Below, in pieces: positions 23,108-31,968 of a DNA stretch of 34,831 bases. The DNA is taken from positions 1 through 34,831 of the forward strand of contig CALGTJ010000771.1 in assembly GCA_937901435.1 (NCBI GenBank), in the 5' to 3' direction. A program made the position numbers and the translations under genes. Under the pieces are notes generated by a model that worked only from the letters and a program-made list of their open reading frames with translations, was not told where the DNA came from and searched no databases. Each line of letters starts with the position of its first letter. The stretch's first letter is position 1. This stretch comes from an uncultured Rhodobacter sp. Its GTDB lineage: Bacteria > Pseudomonadota > Alphaproteobacteria > Rhodobacterales > Rhodobacteraceae.

Positions 23108-24058
23108 ATGGCTGGCGGACCTGTCTTTTCCTTCGGCTGGCAGAACGGTGCGTTTGTGCCCGCGGATACCGTTACTCTGCCGTTGCTTGCACCCGGTGTG
23201 ACCTATGCAGCTTCGGTCTTTGAAGGCATCCGGGCTTATACGCAGGGCAACGGCAGCGGTGTCGCGTTGTTCCGCCTGGATGAACATCTCGACCGGCTGC
23301 GGCGCTCATGCGAAGTGTTGGGTTTGGACGACGTTCCAGACCCGGCACATATGGCAAAAACCGTGGTCGAACTGATGGAACGGAACACTGTTGCCGAAGA
23401 CACCTACATCCGCCTTCAGGTCTATGTGGACGGCGATGGCGAGATGACGGCGCGTGGTCCAACGGGCGTTGCTATGCTCGCTCGTCCTCGCCCGCAACTG
23501 ACCGCTCGGCTTGAGACGGGCATCCGCTGTCAGGTCTCGAGCTGGCGGCGCATCGGCGACAACGCCAGCCCGCCCCGTGTCAAGGCAGCAGCGAATTATC
23601 TCAACGGTCGTCTCGCTGGGCTTCAGGCCAAGGTGGATGGCTATGACACGGCGCTGCTTCTGACCGAAGATGGTCAAGTCGCAGAGGCGCCCGGCGCCTG
23701 TGTGCTGTTGGTGCGCGACAGGGTTCTTTTGGCCCCTCCCGTCACCGCCGGCATCCTTGAAAGCCTGACCCGTGACACTGTGTTGCGCCATGCGCGCGAC
23801 ATGGGTTTCATCGAGCAGGTGCTTGAGCGACCCGTGGATCGAACCGAGCTATATGCCGCGTCTGAAGTGATGCTTGTCGGGACGGGCATGGAAGTCACTC
23901 CTGTCGTCGGTATTGACCGCTTTGCCATTGGGGATGGTATCCGCGGACCCGTTACGCAGCAACTCCAAGACCTCTATTTCGCCGCCGTCAGGGGGACTGA
24001 CCCCACACCGGACGGCTGGCTGACCCATGTTCCAAACACGCAGGAGTCCGCGACATGA
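23108..24058 (+). CDS. Class IV aminotransferase, branched-chain-type (IlvE-like) PLP enzyme
   Basis: 316 residues from ATG 23108. The PLP Lys 159 (PPRVKAAANYLNG) and the pyridine-binding Glu 193 (VAEAPGACV) match the numbering of E. coli IlvE, and SVFEGIRAY at 36-44 is the usual N-terminal motif. Class IV enzymes include branched-chain and D-amino acid transaminases and aminodeoxychorismate lyase; the N-terminal part looks branched-chain-like. The motif after Glu 193 is unusual: the common Asn five residues later (as in SEGAGEN) is Cys 198. Its place between an importer and hydantoinase-like genes suggests catabolism, converting an amino acid product to its 2-oxo acid, rather than leucine/valine synthesis. 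It overlaps hyuB by ATGA. Confidence 0.9.
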   Translation: MAGGPVFSFGWQNGAFVPADTVTLPLLAPGVTYAASVFEGIRAYTQGNGSGVALFRLDEHLDRLRRSCEVLGLDDVPDPAHMAKTVVELMERNTVAEDTYIRLQVYVDGDGEMTARGPTGVAMLARPRPQLTARLETGIRCQVSSWRRIGDNASPPRVKAAANYLNGRLAGLQAKVDGYDTALLLTEDGQVAEAPGACVLLVRDRVLLAPPVTAGILESLTRDTVLRHARDMGFIEQVLERPVDRTELYAASEVMLVGTGMEVTPVVGIDRFAIGDGIRGPVTQQLQDLYFAAVRGTDPTPDGWLTHVPNTQESAT

Positions 24059-25689
24059 CGCAACTTAGCCCGGTCAAGATCGGTGTCGTTTGGGAACGAC
24101 TGAACGGATTGATGGATCAGGTGGCCGAAACCTGTGTGCGTACCTCGTTTTCGTCAGTTGTACGTGAAAACTACGATTTTGCCATTGGTCTTTTGGATGC
24201 CCGTGGTCGTCAGATCGCCCAAAGCCGTCGCAGTGTGCCGTCCTTCATTGGCACCATGTCGCGCACCTTGACGGCGATGCTTGAGAAGTTCCCGATCGAC
24301 AGGCTGAGTGACGGGGACGTGATGATCACCAATGATGGCTGGCTGGGCACGGGGCATCTGAACGATATCACCATGATCAAGCCGCTGTTTCGCAAGGGAC
24401 GACATATCGGATTTGTCGGCTCGATCTTCCACACCGTCGACATCGGTGGCGCGCCGTCGCCGTCAGCCAAGGACTGCTACGAGGAGGGGCTGAACATTCC
24501 CGTCTCAAAGATCCTCATCGGGGGTGAAGAGAACGGTCTGCTGGTCGACATCCTCAATGCCAATCTGCGTGAACCCGAAGAAACACTCGGCGACATCCGT
24601 TCGCAGTTCTCAGCCTACCACACGTGCAGTGAGCGGTTGTTCCGATTGCTCAACGAAGAAGACCTTGAGGATCTTGAAGCCTTTTCAGACGACGTGCTTG
24701 ATCGCTCGGAAGCCAGCTTGCGCCGGGCCATCGCAGAAATCCCGGACGGCACCTACAAGGATGTGCTGACCGCGGACGGGTTTGACCATCCGCTCGACAT
24801 CCATTGCAGTGTGACGATCTCGGGCTCGGACATCATTGTGGATTTTGCGGGGACGGCAGCGCAGATTGAGTATCCGGTGAATTCCCCGATGACCTTCACT
24901 CAAGCCTATAGCTGCTATGCGATCAAATGCGCGCTTGATCCCGGCACACCGATCAATGATGGCGCTTTCCGCCCGATTACGGTGACAGCGCCTGAAGGTA
25001 CGCTTGTGAACCCACGGCGACCTGCACCGGTTTGGGGGCGTCACCTGTCTGGGCATTACATGCCACCTGCGATCTACGGCGCGCTGTCGCACATCGCGCC
25101 GGACAAGATCATCGCCGACTGTGGCTCACCGCTCTGGAATGTCTATTTCAAGGGGCGCCGTGAAGGTGAGGACCGGCCCTTCGTCAAGATGTTCTTCATG
25201 AATGGCGGACACGGCGCGCGGCCTACGCAGGACGGTCCCGGCTGTCTCAGTTTTCCGTCGAATGTGTCCAATCAAGCGATCGAGCAGTTCGAGAATCAGA
25301 CGCCGCTTCTGGTCGAGGAAAAGGCGTTGGTTCCAGATACGGGCGGCATTGGCCAGTTTCGCGGCGGCAACGCGCAGCGCCTGACCTTTCGCAACATTGG
25401 CAAAGAGCCGGTGACTGTCACGATCCGCCATGAACGTGTGGACAACCCACCACGTGGCCTGTTGGGCGGCGGCAAAGGCAGCGGGGGGCTTGATCTTGTC
25501 AACGGCATACGCATTGCCGCCAAAAGCCAGACACGTCTTGGACCCGATGATCGCGTGACATTCCAGACCCCCGGTGGCGGAGGAATGGGCCAGCCTGAAA
25601 AGCGCGCCTCGGAGGCGATCAAGACGGATATCGACAGCGGACTTGTCACATCAGAGGCCGCCAAACAGGACTATGGATACAGCGCATGA
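24055..25689 (+). CDS. hyuB: Hydantoinase B/oxoprolinase family protein (HyuB)
   Basis: 544 residues, typical for the B subunit. The start (VWERLNGLMDQVAETCVRTS) and the metal-site-like segments ITNDGWLGTGHLNDI and FHTVDIGGAPSPSA, with a glycine-rich C-terminal PPRGLLGGGKGSGG, are family marks. Together with HyuA it forms ATP-dependent enzymes that open cyclic amides: N-methylhydantoin amidohydrolase, 5-oxoprolinase halves, and the related acetone/acetophenone carboxylases. No third small subunit gene of the carboxylases is adjacent, favouring cyclic-amide hydrolysis. It overlaps both neighbours by four bases, so aminotransferase, HyuB and HyuA are translationally coupled. Confidence 0.93.
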   Translation: MTQLSPVKIGVVWERLNGLMDQVAETCVRTSFSSVVRENYDFAIGLLDARGRQIAQSRRSVPSFIGTMSRTLTAMLEKFPIDRLSDGDVMITNDGWLGTGHLNDITMIKPLFRKGRHIGFVGSIFHTVDIGGAPSPSAKDCYEEGLNIPVSKILIGGEENGLLVDILNANLREPEETLGDIRSQFSAYHTCSERLFRLLNEEDLEDLEAFSDDVLDRSEASLRRAIAEIPDGTYKDVLTADGFDHPLDIHCSVTISGSDIIVDFAGTAAQIEYPVNSPMTFTQAYSCYAIKCALDPGTPINDGAFRPITVTAPEGTLVNPRRPAPVWGRHLSGHYMPPAIYGALSHIAPDKIIADCGSPLWNVYFKGRREGEDRPFVKMFFMNGGHGARPTQDGPGCLSFPSNVSNQAIEQFENQTPLLVEEKALVPDTGGIGQFRGGNAQRLTFRNIGKEPVTVTIRHERVDNPPRGLLGGGKGSGGLDLVNGIRIAAKSQTRLGPDDRVTFQTPGGGGMGQPEKRASEAIKTDIDSGLVTSEAAKQDYGYSA

Positions 25690-27770
25690 CTGACGCACAG
25701 ACTGGCTTTCGCATTGGCGTGGATATCGGAGGTACGTTCACCGATGTGGTGATGCTGGACCCGCGCAGCGGGCGGCTGGCCAATGAAAAGGTGCTGACCA
25801 CCCCGGATGATCCTGCCGAAGGTGTGCTCAACGGGGTAAAGCGCATTCTTGAGACCGAAGGAACGGCGCCCGGAGATGTTCAGTCGATCATTCATGGCAC
25901 AACACTTGTCGCCAACGCTCTGATTGAACGCAAGGGTGTGCGTACGGCGCTTGTGACCACACGCGGTTTTCGCGACGTGCTCGAGATTGGGCGCGAGTTG
26001 CGCTATTCGATCTACGATCTTTTCATTGATATGCCCGAACCTTTGGTTCCTCGTGTCCTGCGGTTCGAAGTGGATGAGCGGGTGCGCAATGACGGAACTG
26101 TTCTGACATCCCCCGACCCGGAGGCCGTTCGTGCGCTTGCTCATGATCTGCGCAAAGCCGAGGTTGAGGCGGTCGCAATTGTCTTCCTGCATTCCTTCCG
26201 CAACGACATAAACGAACGCAGGGTCAAGGACATTCTCGCCGGAGAATTGCCGGGCATCACAATCTGCACGTCATTTGAGGTGATGCCCCAGATCGGTGAA
26301 TACGAACGCACGTCAACGGCTGTCGCCAACGCATTTGTCCAGCCGATCTTTCGCAATTACGTGCAGCGTTTGGTGCAGGAAATGGGGCGTTTGAAACTGC
26401 CACAGGACCTTTTTCTGATGCTGTCGGATGGCGGTACCGTGCGACATGAGACAGCGGTTCAATACCCCATCCGATTGGTGCAATCCGGCCCGGCGGGCGG
26501 TGCGCAGGCTGCGTCTGTCTTTGGCAGGCTCGCCCATGAGGACAATCTGCTGTGTTTTGACATGGGAGGGACCACGGCCAAAGCCTGTTTGATTCAGGAT
26601 GGCGAACCGCTGCGGACAGATTCATTCGAAGTGGCGCGGGTGTTCCGCTTTGCCAAAGGCAGTGGATTGCCCTTGCAGGTCCCGGTGATCGACATGATCG
26701 AGATCGGCGCTGGCGGGGGATCGATCGCGCAGGTCGACAAGCTGGGCCTTGTGCAGGTCGGCCCCGAAAGTGCCAGTTCCAAACCAGGACCCGCCTGTTA
26801 TGGGCTGGGCGGGCGACAGCCAACCGTCACGGACGCAGACTTGGTCCTCGGCTATCTGGATGCCGCGTCCTTTCTTGGCGGCGACATGGCGCTCGACAAA
26901 TCTGCGGCCGAAGACGCGATCCGACAGACCTTGGCTGACCCATTGGGCCTTTCCGTGGTTGAGGCAGCTTGGGGGATCTACGAGACGGTCAACGAAAGCA
27001 TGGCGCAGGCAGCAACCATTCATGCGCTGGAAAGCGGACGCAAAGTGCAGGACTTTACCGTGTTGGCCATCGGCGGGGCGGGGCCGGTTCATGCATCCAA
27101 TCTTGCGCGACGCATGGGTGTACGGCGGGTGATCTGCCCGCTCGGCGCCGGTGTGGCGTCAGCCTTTGGGTTCCTTGCATCGCCGATCTCGTTCGAATTT
27201 GCCCGGGCAGTGATCGAGCCGTTGGCGGGGCTCGACCTTGCCCGTATCGACAAGATGGTGTCAGAACTGGAAGCCGAAGGCATGGAGCTTGTCACCTCTG
27301 CCGGGATCGCCGCTGCGAATGCGACAACCTCTGTCGGCGTCTTGATGCGATACTCCGGGCAGGGCTATCAGGTCGAAGTGACGATCCCGCGAGACGTGAT
27401 TTCCAACGGGGACAAGGACCAAATCCAAACCTTGTTCGAAGATCGCTACCTTGCTCTTTTTGGCCGAACCGAACGCATGGCGGCTGAAATCATGTCGTGG
27501 CGTGTGGTCGTTGCTGGGCCAAAACCCGTGATCGAACCTCAGGCAGCTTTGCGTCCCGGAACCGCTCTGATTGGCCAGCGCCCGGTCTATTTCGGCGAAA
27601 CAGGTGATTTCGTCGATACACCGGTCTATGATCGCTACTGCCTGCCGCCCGATCAGACCATTGCTGGCCCGGCTGTATTCGAGGAGCGGGAGTCCACAAT
27701 CGTGATGCCGCCGGCGGCCAACGCACGGGCAGACCTTCATGGCAATCTCATCATAGAGCTTGACCCCTAA
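25686..27770 (+). CDS. hyuA: Hydantoinase A/oxoprolinase family protein (HyuA)
   Basis: 694 residues, full length. The N-terminal hydantoinase/oxoprolinase domain has the ASKHA-type phosphate loop DIGGTFTD (13-20), and the central domain the second ATP motif DMGGTTAK (from Asp 292), followed by EIGAGGGSIA and the acetone-carboxylase-type C-terminal region. ATP is used to phosphorylate the amide oxygen before ring opening, or to activate a ketone in carboxylase relatives. Paired with HyuB it should act on a lactam, hydantoin or imide imported by TctABC. The divergent DUF1445 gene makes 5-oxoproline-like compounds worth testing first. A 38-base gap follows before the acyl-CoA dehydrogenase. Confidence 0.94.
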   Translation: MTDAQTGFRIGVDIGGTFTDVVMLDPRSGRLANEKVLTTPDDPAEGVLNGVKRILETEGTAPGDVQSIIHGTTLVANALIERKGVRTALVTTRGFRDVLEIGRELRYSIYDLFIDMPEPLVPRVLRFEVDERVRNDGTVLTSPDPEAVRALAHDLRKAEVEAVAIVFLHSFRNDINERRVKDILAGELPGITICTSFEVMPQIGEYERTSTAVANAFVQPIFRNYVQRLVQEMGRLKLPQDLFLMLSDGGTVRHETAVQYPIRLVQSGPAGGAQAASVFGRLAHEDNLLCFDMGGTTAKACLIQDGEPLRTDSFEVARVFRFAKGSGLPLQVPVIDMIEIGAGGGSIAQVDKLGLVQVGPESASSKPGPACYGLGGRQPTVTDADLVLGYLDAASFLGGDMALDKSAAEDAIRQTLADPLGLSVVEAAWGIYETVNESMAQAATIHALESGRKVQDFTVLAIGGAGPVHASNLARRMGVRRVICPLGAGVASAFGFLASPISFEFARAVIEPLAGLDLARIDKMVSELEAEGMELVTSAGIAAANATTSVGVLMRYSGQGYQVEVTIPRDVISNGDKDQIQTLFEDRYLALFGRTERMAAEIMSWRVVVAGPKPVIEPQAALRPGTALIGQRPVYFGETGDFVDTPVYDRYCLPPDQTIAGPAVFEERESTIVMPPAANARADLHGNLIIELDP

Positions 27771-27808
27771 ATTTCACCCTCTGGTGCAACCAAGACAAGG
27801 AAACAGAC

Positions 27809-28966
27809 GTGGACTTCACGCTTGATTCAGAACGACAGATTTTTCAGGACTCCGTGCGCGGTCTTGCCCAAAGGCACCTTGCGGATAGGGCTTTGGCTCG
27901 TGCTCGTGATGCGCAGTTTCCGTTCGATGTAGCCCGTCTCATGGCCGAAAACGGTTTGATGGGCCTGACCATCCCCGAAGCCGAAGGTGGGGCGGGTGGG
28001 ACCCTGCTGGACGCGGTTATCGCCATTCAGGCCGTCGCAAGTGTGTGTCCCAAAAGCGCGGATGTGGTCCAGGCAGGCAATTTTGGTGCGATCCGGACAT
28101 TGGCGGAATACGCAACGGATGCGCAGAAAGAGAAGTATCTAAAGCCGCTTCTGAAGGGCGAAAAGATCATTGGCCTCGGAATGACCGAAGCCGGCGCGGG
28201 CTCTGCCGTGACGGATCTCATCACAACGGCTAAGCCCGATGGCGACGGGTATCGCGTGACCGGAGGCAAGGTTTTTACCAGCCATTCCGTGGAGGCGGAT
28301 ACGTTTCTTGTTTACCTGCGGTTTGGTCCCGGAACCGGGGGGATCGGTTCTGTCATTATGGAGCGCGGGATGGAGGGTTTTTCGTTTGGCGAACCCAGCA
28401 CCTACATGAACGGTGAACAATGGTGTGCGCTCTATTTCGATAACGTGTATGTTCCGGGCGAGAATGTCCTTCTTGGCCCTGGTGGGTTCAAAAAGCAGAT
28501 CTCGGGTTTTAATGCAGAACGCATTGGAAATGCAGCACGCGCGCAGGCGCTGGGTCGTTTCGCTTTTGACACCGCGCGAAATTATGTCATGGACCGCACA
28601 CAGTTCGGGCGCCCCTTGGCCGAATTTCAGGGTCTGCAATGGAAATTCGCCGACATGCTGATGCAGCTCGAGTCTGCGCAGCTGCTGCTTTACCGAGCCG
28701 CTGTCAGTGCGGACCGCGGATTGCCGGACGCACAACAGACGGCATTGGCGAAGCTGGCCTGTAACACCGCCGGGTTTGAGGCCTGTAATCAGGCGATGCA
28801 GGCGATGGGAGGCATGGGCTATTGCGACGAGTCCCTTGTGGAGTACTGCTTTCGCAAATCGCGCGGCTGGCAGATCGCGGGCGGGTCTCTTGAGATGATG
28901 CGCAACAGGATCGCTGAGGGCATATTTGACCGCCGCTTTTCCCAACGTCCCGCGAAACCGAACTGA
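27809..28966 (+). CDS. Acyl-CoA dehydrogenase with helix-G-type catalytic Glu
   Basis: 385 residues, starting at GTG 27809 after AAGGAAACAGAC. The FAD fold is complete: an N-terminal helical domain, LGMTEAGAGS (123-132) at the flavin site, and the C-terminal RTQFGRPLAEFQGLQWKFADM. The usual catalytic Glu of medium-chain enzymes (YEGTS) is missing; the aligned segment reads IAGGS. Instead, Glu 237 in GFNAERIGNAA matches the alternative position used by isovaleryl-CoA dehydrogenase, so the enzyme should still be active, probably on a branched or short acyl-CoA. It overlaps the hydroxyacyl-CoA dehydrogenase gene by one base, which together suggest beta-oxidation-like processing of the CoA ester derived from the Hyu/aminotransferase product. 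Confidence 0.93.
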   Translation: MDFTLDSERQIFQDSVRGLAQRHLADRALARARDAQFPFDVARLMAENGLMGLTIPEAEGGAGGTLLDAVIAIQAVASVCPKSADVVQAGNFGAIRTLAEYATDAQKEKYLKPLLKGEKIIGLGMTEAGAGSAVTDLITTAKPDGDGYRVTGGKVFTSHSVEADTFLVYLRFGPGTGGIGSVIMERGMEGFSFGEPSTYMNGEQWCALYFDNVYVPGENVLLGPGGFKKQISGFNAERIGNAARAQALGRFAFDTARNYVMDRTQFGRPLAEFQGLQWKFADMLMQLESAQLLLYRAAVSADRGLPDAQQTALAKLACNTAGFEACNQAMQAMGGMGYCDESLVEYCFRKSRGWQIAGGSLEMMRNRIAEGIFDRRFSQRPAKPN

Positions 28967-30459
28967 TGCGCAACATCGACACAATCGCAGTGATCGGCAC
29001 CGGCACGATGGGCCGCGGGATCGCGCAGACACTGGCAGCGGCAGGCTATACAGTTCTAGTCTTCGACCAACTCGCTGAAGCCGCTCATGCGGCTGTGGAG
29101 TTCGCGGGTCAGATGCTGGACCGGGCCGCCGATAAAGAAAAGATGACCCGTGAAAATGCGCAGGCGGCCAAGGGTCGGCTCCGGGTTGTAGAGGGCATCG
29201 GCGATCTTGCTCCCGCGCAGATGGCGATTGAGGCGATCGCGGAATCGCTGGACGCAAAACAGGCATTGTTTGCAGCACTTGAAGGCATTCTGAGCGCCGA
29301 CGCTGTGCTGGCCACAAACACATCATCGCTTTCGGTGTCCGCGATTGCATCGGGTGTGCACACGCCCGGTCGCGTTATCGGGATACATTTTTTCAATCCG
29401 GTACCATTGATGAAAGTGGTGGAAGTGATCCCGGGCCTCAGGACCTCGGACACGGCACGCGATGCTGCGATGTCGGTTGTAGATCGGATCGGCTACCGCG
29501 CCATTCTTTGCAAGGATGCTCCGGGGTTTCTGATCAATCACGCAGGTCGCGGGCTTTTGACCGAAGGCATTCGCATCGTTCAAGAGTGTCTTGCTTCTGA
29601 GGCGGATGTGGATTGTGTCATGCGCGAGGGTGCAGGGTTTCGGATGGGCCCATTCGAGCTTCTGGATCTGACCGGGCTTGATGTGTCTTATCCGGTCCTG
29701 CAACTGATTTACGGGCAATTCCATCAGGACCCGCGTTATCGTCCGGGAGTCCATCTGGCTGCGCGTGTTGCCGCTAATTTGCATGGGCGCAAGACGTCTG
29801 AGGGGTTTTACCGATACGATGATGGACGGCGTGTAGACCCGGAAGAATTGGTTCCGGCTGAGGCCAAGTTGCCCCCGGTGTGGGTGCCGACCGAGATGCG
29901 TTCCTATCTTGCGTCAATCATGGAGTCGCTGGGCGCGTTAGGCGTGGAAATCGCCAATAGCCCGGACAACGCAGTTTGCCTTGTTGCCCCCTATGGTTGG
30001 GACGCGACCGAGACGGCCATCTCCATGGGGCTGGACCCCGCGCATGTTATGGGCATCGACCCTCTCACGCTTGATAGTGCGCGCGTAACCATCATGCCCA
30101 CTCTTATCACTGACCCTGAGATGTGCGACGGTTTGCATCGAGCCTTATTGGCGACTGGCAAAAAGGTCACCCGCATCTCTGACAGCCCGGGATTTATCTC
30201 GCAACGAGTGCTGGCGATGATCGTGAACATCGGCTGTGAAATTGCGCAGATGCAGATCGCGTCGCCTGCCGATATCGACGACGGTGTCCGCCTTGGTCTT
30301 GGGTATCCAAAGGGACCACTGGCGCTTGGTGACAGTCTTGGTCCCCAGCGGGTGCTGGATGTTCTCGACGCGCTGCAACGCCAGACTGGTGATCCGCGTT
30401 ACCGCCCCAGCCAGTACCTGCGTCATCGCGCGCGGCTTGGCATGGCGCTTGCCGGATAA
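28966..30459 (+). CDS. 3-hydroxyacyl-CoA dehydrogenase, two C-terminal domains
   Basis: 497 residues: an N-terminal NAD-binding Rossmann domain (GTGTMG 11-16, AVIGTGTMGRGIAQTLAAAG), the catalytic pair His 141 (HFFNPV) and Glu 153 (VVEVI), a first C-terminal domain (KDAPGFLINHAGRGLLTEG), and a duplicated C-terminal domain (SPGFISQRVLAMIVN, then LGYPKGPLALGDSLG). This roughly 500-residue layout is that of PaaC/PaaH-like enzymes rather than the 280-residue short form or the FadB fusion. It oxidises a 3-hydroxyacyl-CoA to the 3-oxo form with NAD. No separate enoyl-CoA hydratase or thiolase is in the window, so the pathway must borrow these or use another route. Confidence 0.94.
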   Translation: MRNIDTIAVIGTGTMGRGIAQTLAAAGYTVLVFDQLAEAAHAAVEFAGQMLDRAADKEKMTRENAQAAKGRLRVVEGIGDLAPAQMAIEAIAESLDAKQALFAALEGILSADAVLATNTSSLSVSAIASGVHTPGRVIGIHFFNPVPLMKVVEVIPGLRTSDTARDAAMSVVDRIGYRAILCKDAPGFLINHAGRGLLTEGIRIVQECLASEADVDCVMREGAGFRMGPFELLDLTGLDVSYPVLQLIYGQFHQDPRYRPGVHLAARVAANLHGRKTSEGFYRYDDGRRVDPEELVPAEAKLPPVWVPTEMRSYLASIMESLGALGVEIANSPDNAVCLVAPYGWDATETAISMGLDPAHVMGIDPLTLDSARVTIMPTLITDPEMCDGLHRALLATGKKVTRISDSPGFISQRVLAMIVNIGCEIAQMQIASPADIDDGVRLGLGYPKGPLALGDSLGPQRVLDVLDALQRQTGDPRYRPSQYLRHRARLGMALAG

Positions 30460-30470
30460 AGGAGACTTCG

Positions 30471-31946
30471 ATGCAAGACTATCAGATGTATATTGATGGC
30501 AAATGGTGCGACGCGGAGAGTGGCGAGAGGTTTCCGTCGGCAAACCCTTATACCGGACTGGATTGGGCCCGCTTTCCAAAGGCATCAGCGTCCGATGTGG
30601 ACCGTGCCGTGCAGGCAGCGCATATGGCGTTCACGGAAGGAGATTGGCCACGATGGACCGCAAGTGCGCGCGGGGCTGCATTGGTTCGATTGGCGGGACT
30701 GATCACCGAAAACTCGGATAAATTGGCGGAAATAGAAGTTCGCGACAACGGCAAGCTGTTCGCCGAAATGTCTAACCAATGCAGATACATGGCCAACTGG
30801 TACGCCTATTACGGCGGCCTGGCGGACAAGGTCGAAGGATCTGTCCCACCCATCGACAAACCCGGCGTGGTCAACATGATCACCTATGAACCACTTGGCG
30901 TCTGCGCGTTGATCACGCCTTGGAATTCGCCGCTTTTGCTATTGGCGTGGAAACTGGCGCCGGCATTGGCGGCTGGAAATACGGTGGTGATCAAGCCGTC
31001 TGAATACACCTCTGCCTCTACACTGGAACTGATGCGACTGGTTGAGCAGGCGGGTATTCCCGCAGGTGTGGTCAACGTGATTACAGGCTTCGGCACAGAG
31101 GCGGGAATGCCGCTGGTGACCCATCCTTTGGTCCGCAAAATCGCCTTTACCGGTGGAGAAGCCGCAGGGCGCGCGATCAACGAAGCGGCGGCACGGGATT
31201 TCAAAAAGGTCACGCTAGAGCTTGGTGGCAAGTCACCCAATATCGTCTTTGACGACGCGGATCTGGATGCAGCTGTTCCCGGCGCGATCTCGGGTATCTT
31301 TGCAGCGTCCGGGCAAACCTGCATCGCGGGGTCTCGATTGCTTTTGCAAGACAGCATCTACGATGAATTTGTTGACCGGCTGACAGATATGACGCGCGCG
31401 GCGGTGCTTGGCGACCCGATGGATCCCGCGACCAATATATCGCCCGTGGCGACCAAAGCTCAGCACGAAAAAATCCTGTCATACATCGACATTGCGAAGG
31501 CCGAAGGTGCGACCTGCATTCTAGGTGGGAACGCTGCTCAACCGGAAGGATCAGGCGGGTACTTTGTGGAACCGACCATCTTTACCGATGTGCGCAACGA
31601 TATGCGCATCGCTCAGGAAGAGGTGTTCGGTCCAGTTCTGTCAATCCTGCGGTTTCATGACGAAGACGAAGCTGTGCGCATAGGCAATGATACCAATTAC
31701 GGCTTGGCAGCCGGTGTCTGGACAAATGATCTGACACGTGCGCTTCGCATGTCGCGCCGGATGCAGGCGGGCACTGTTTGGGTCAACACGTATCGCTCAA
31801 CAAGCTACACGACGCCTTTTGGTGGCATCAAGAACAGCGGTCTAGGGCGAGAGAACGGCATGGAGGCGATCAAGGAATATCTGCAGCCCAAGTCCATCTG
31901 GTTGGCGGAACCTCAGGCCGTGTCCAACCCGTTTATCCGGAGGTAA
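30471..31946 (+). CDS. Aldehyde dehydrogenase (NAD(P)-dependent)
   Basis: 491 residues with AAAGGAGACTTCG before ATG 30471. The superfamily marks are Asn in TPWNSPL, Glu 250 in LELGGKSP, and nucleophile Cys 284 in ASGQTCIAG; the FGGIKNSGLGRENG end is typical of betaine, hydroxymuconic semialdehyde or 4-hydroxyphenylacetate-type enzymes. It oxidises an aldehyde to the acid. It is the last gene of the tct-hyu run, eleven bases after the hydroxyacyl-CoA dehydrogenase gene, and could accept the aldehyde released by the HpaI aldolase of the divergent operon or by the ThDP enzyme. A convergent leuD-like gene begins 22 bases beyond its stop, and I see no terminator between. Confidence 0.95.
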   Translation: MQDYQMYIDGKWCDAESGERFPSANPYTGLDWARFPKASASDVDRAVQAAHMAFTEGDWPRWTASARGAALVRLAGLITENSDKLAEIEVRDNGKLFAEMSNQCRYMANWYAYYGGLADKVEGSVPPIDKPGVVNMITYEPLGVCALITPWNSPLLLLAWKLAPALAAGNTVVIKPSEYTSASTLELMRLVEQAGIPAGVVNVITGFGTEAGMPLVTHPLVRKIAFTGGEAAGRAINEAAARDFKKVTLELGGKSPNIVFDDADLDAAVPGAISGIFAASGQTCIAGSRLLLQDSIYDEFVDRLTDMTRAAVLGDPMDPATNISPVATKAQHEKILSYIDIAKAEGATCILGGNAAQPEGSGGYFVEPTIFTDVRNDMRIAQEEVFGPVLSILRFHDEDEAVRIGNDTNYGLAAGVWTNDLTRALRMSRRMQAGTVWVNTYRSTSYTTPFGGIKNSGLGRENGMEAIKEYLQPKSIWLAEPQAVSNPFIRR

Positions 31947-31968
31947 CCCGGTCTGGAGCGGCTTTCGA

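Noticed and set aside
28139..29350. Reverse-strand open frame (about 403 codons) across the acyl-CoA and hydroxyacyl-CoA dehydrogenase genes
   Set aside because: It is antisense to two well-supported genes and crosses their junction; Arg/Pro/Ser-rich shadow frame.
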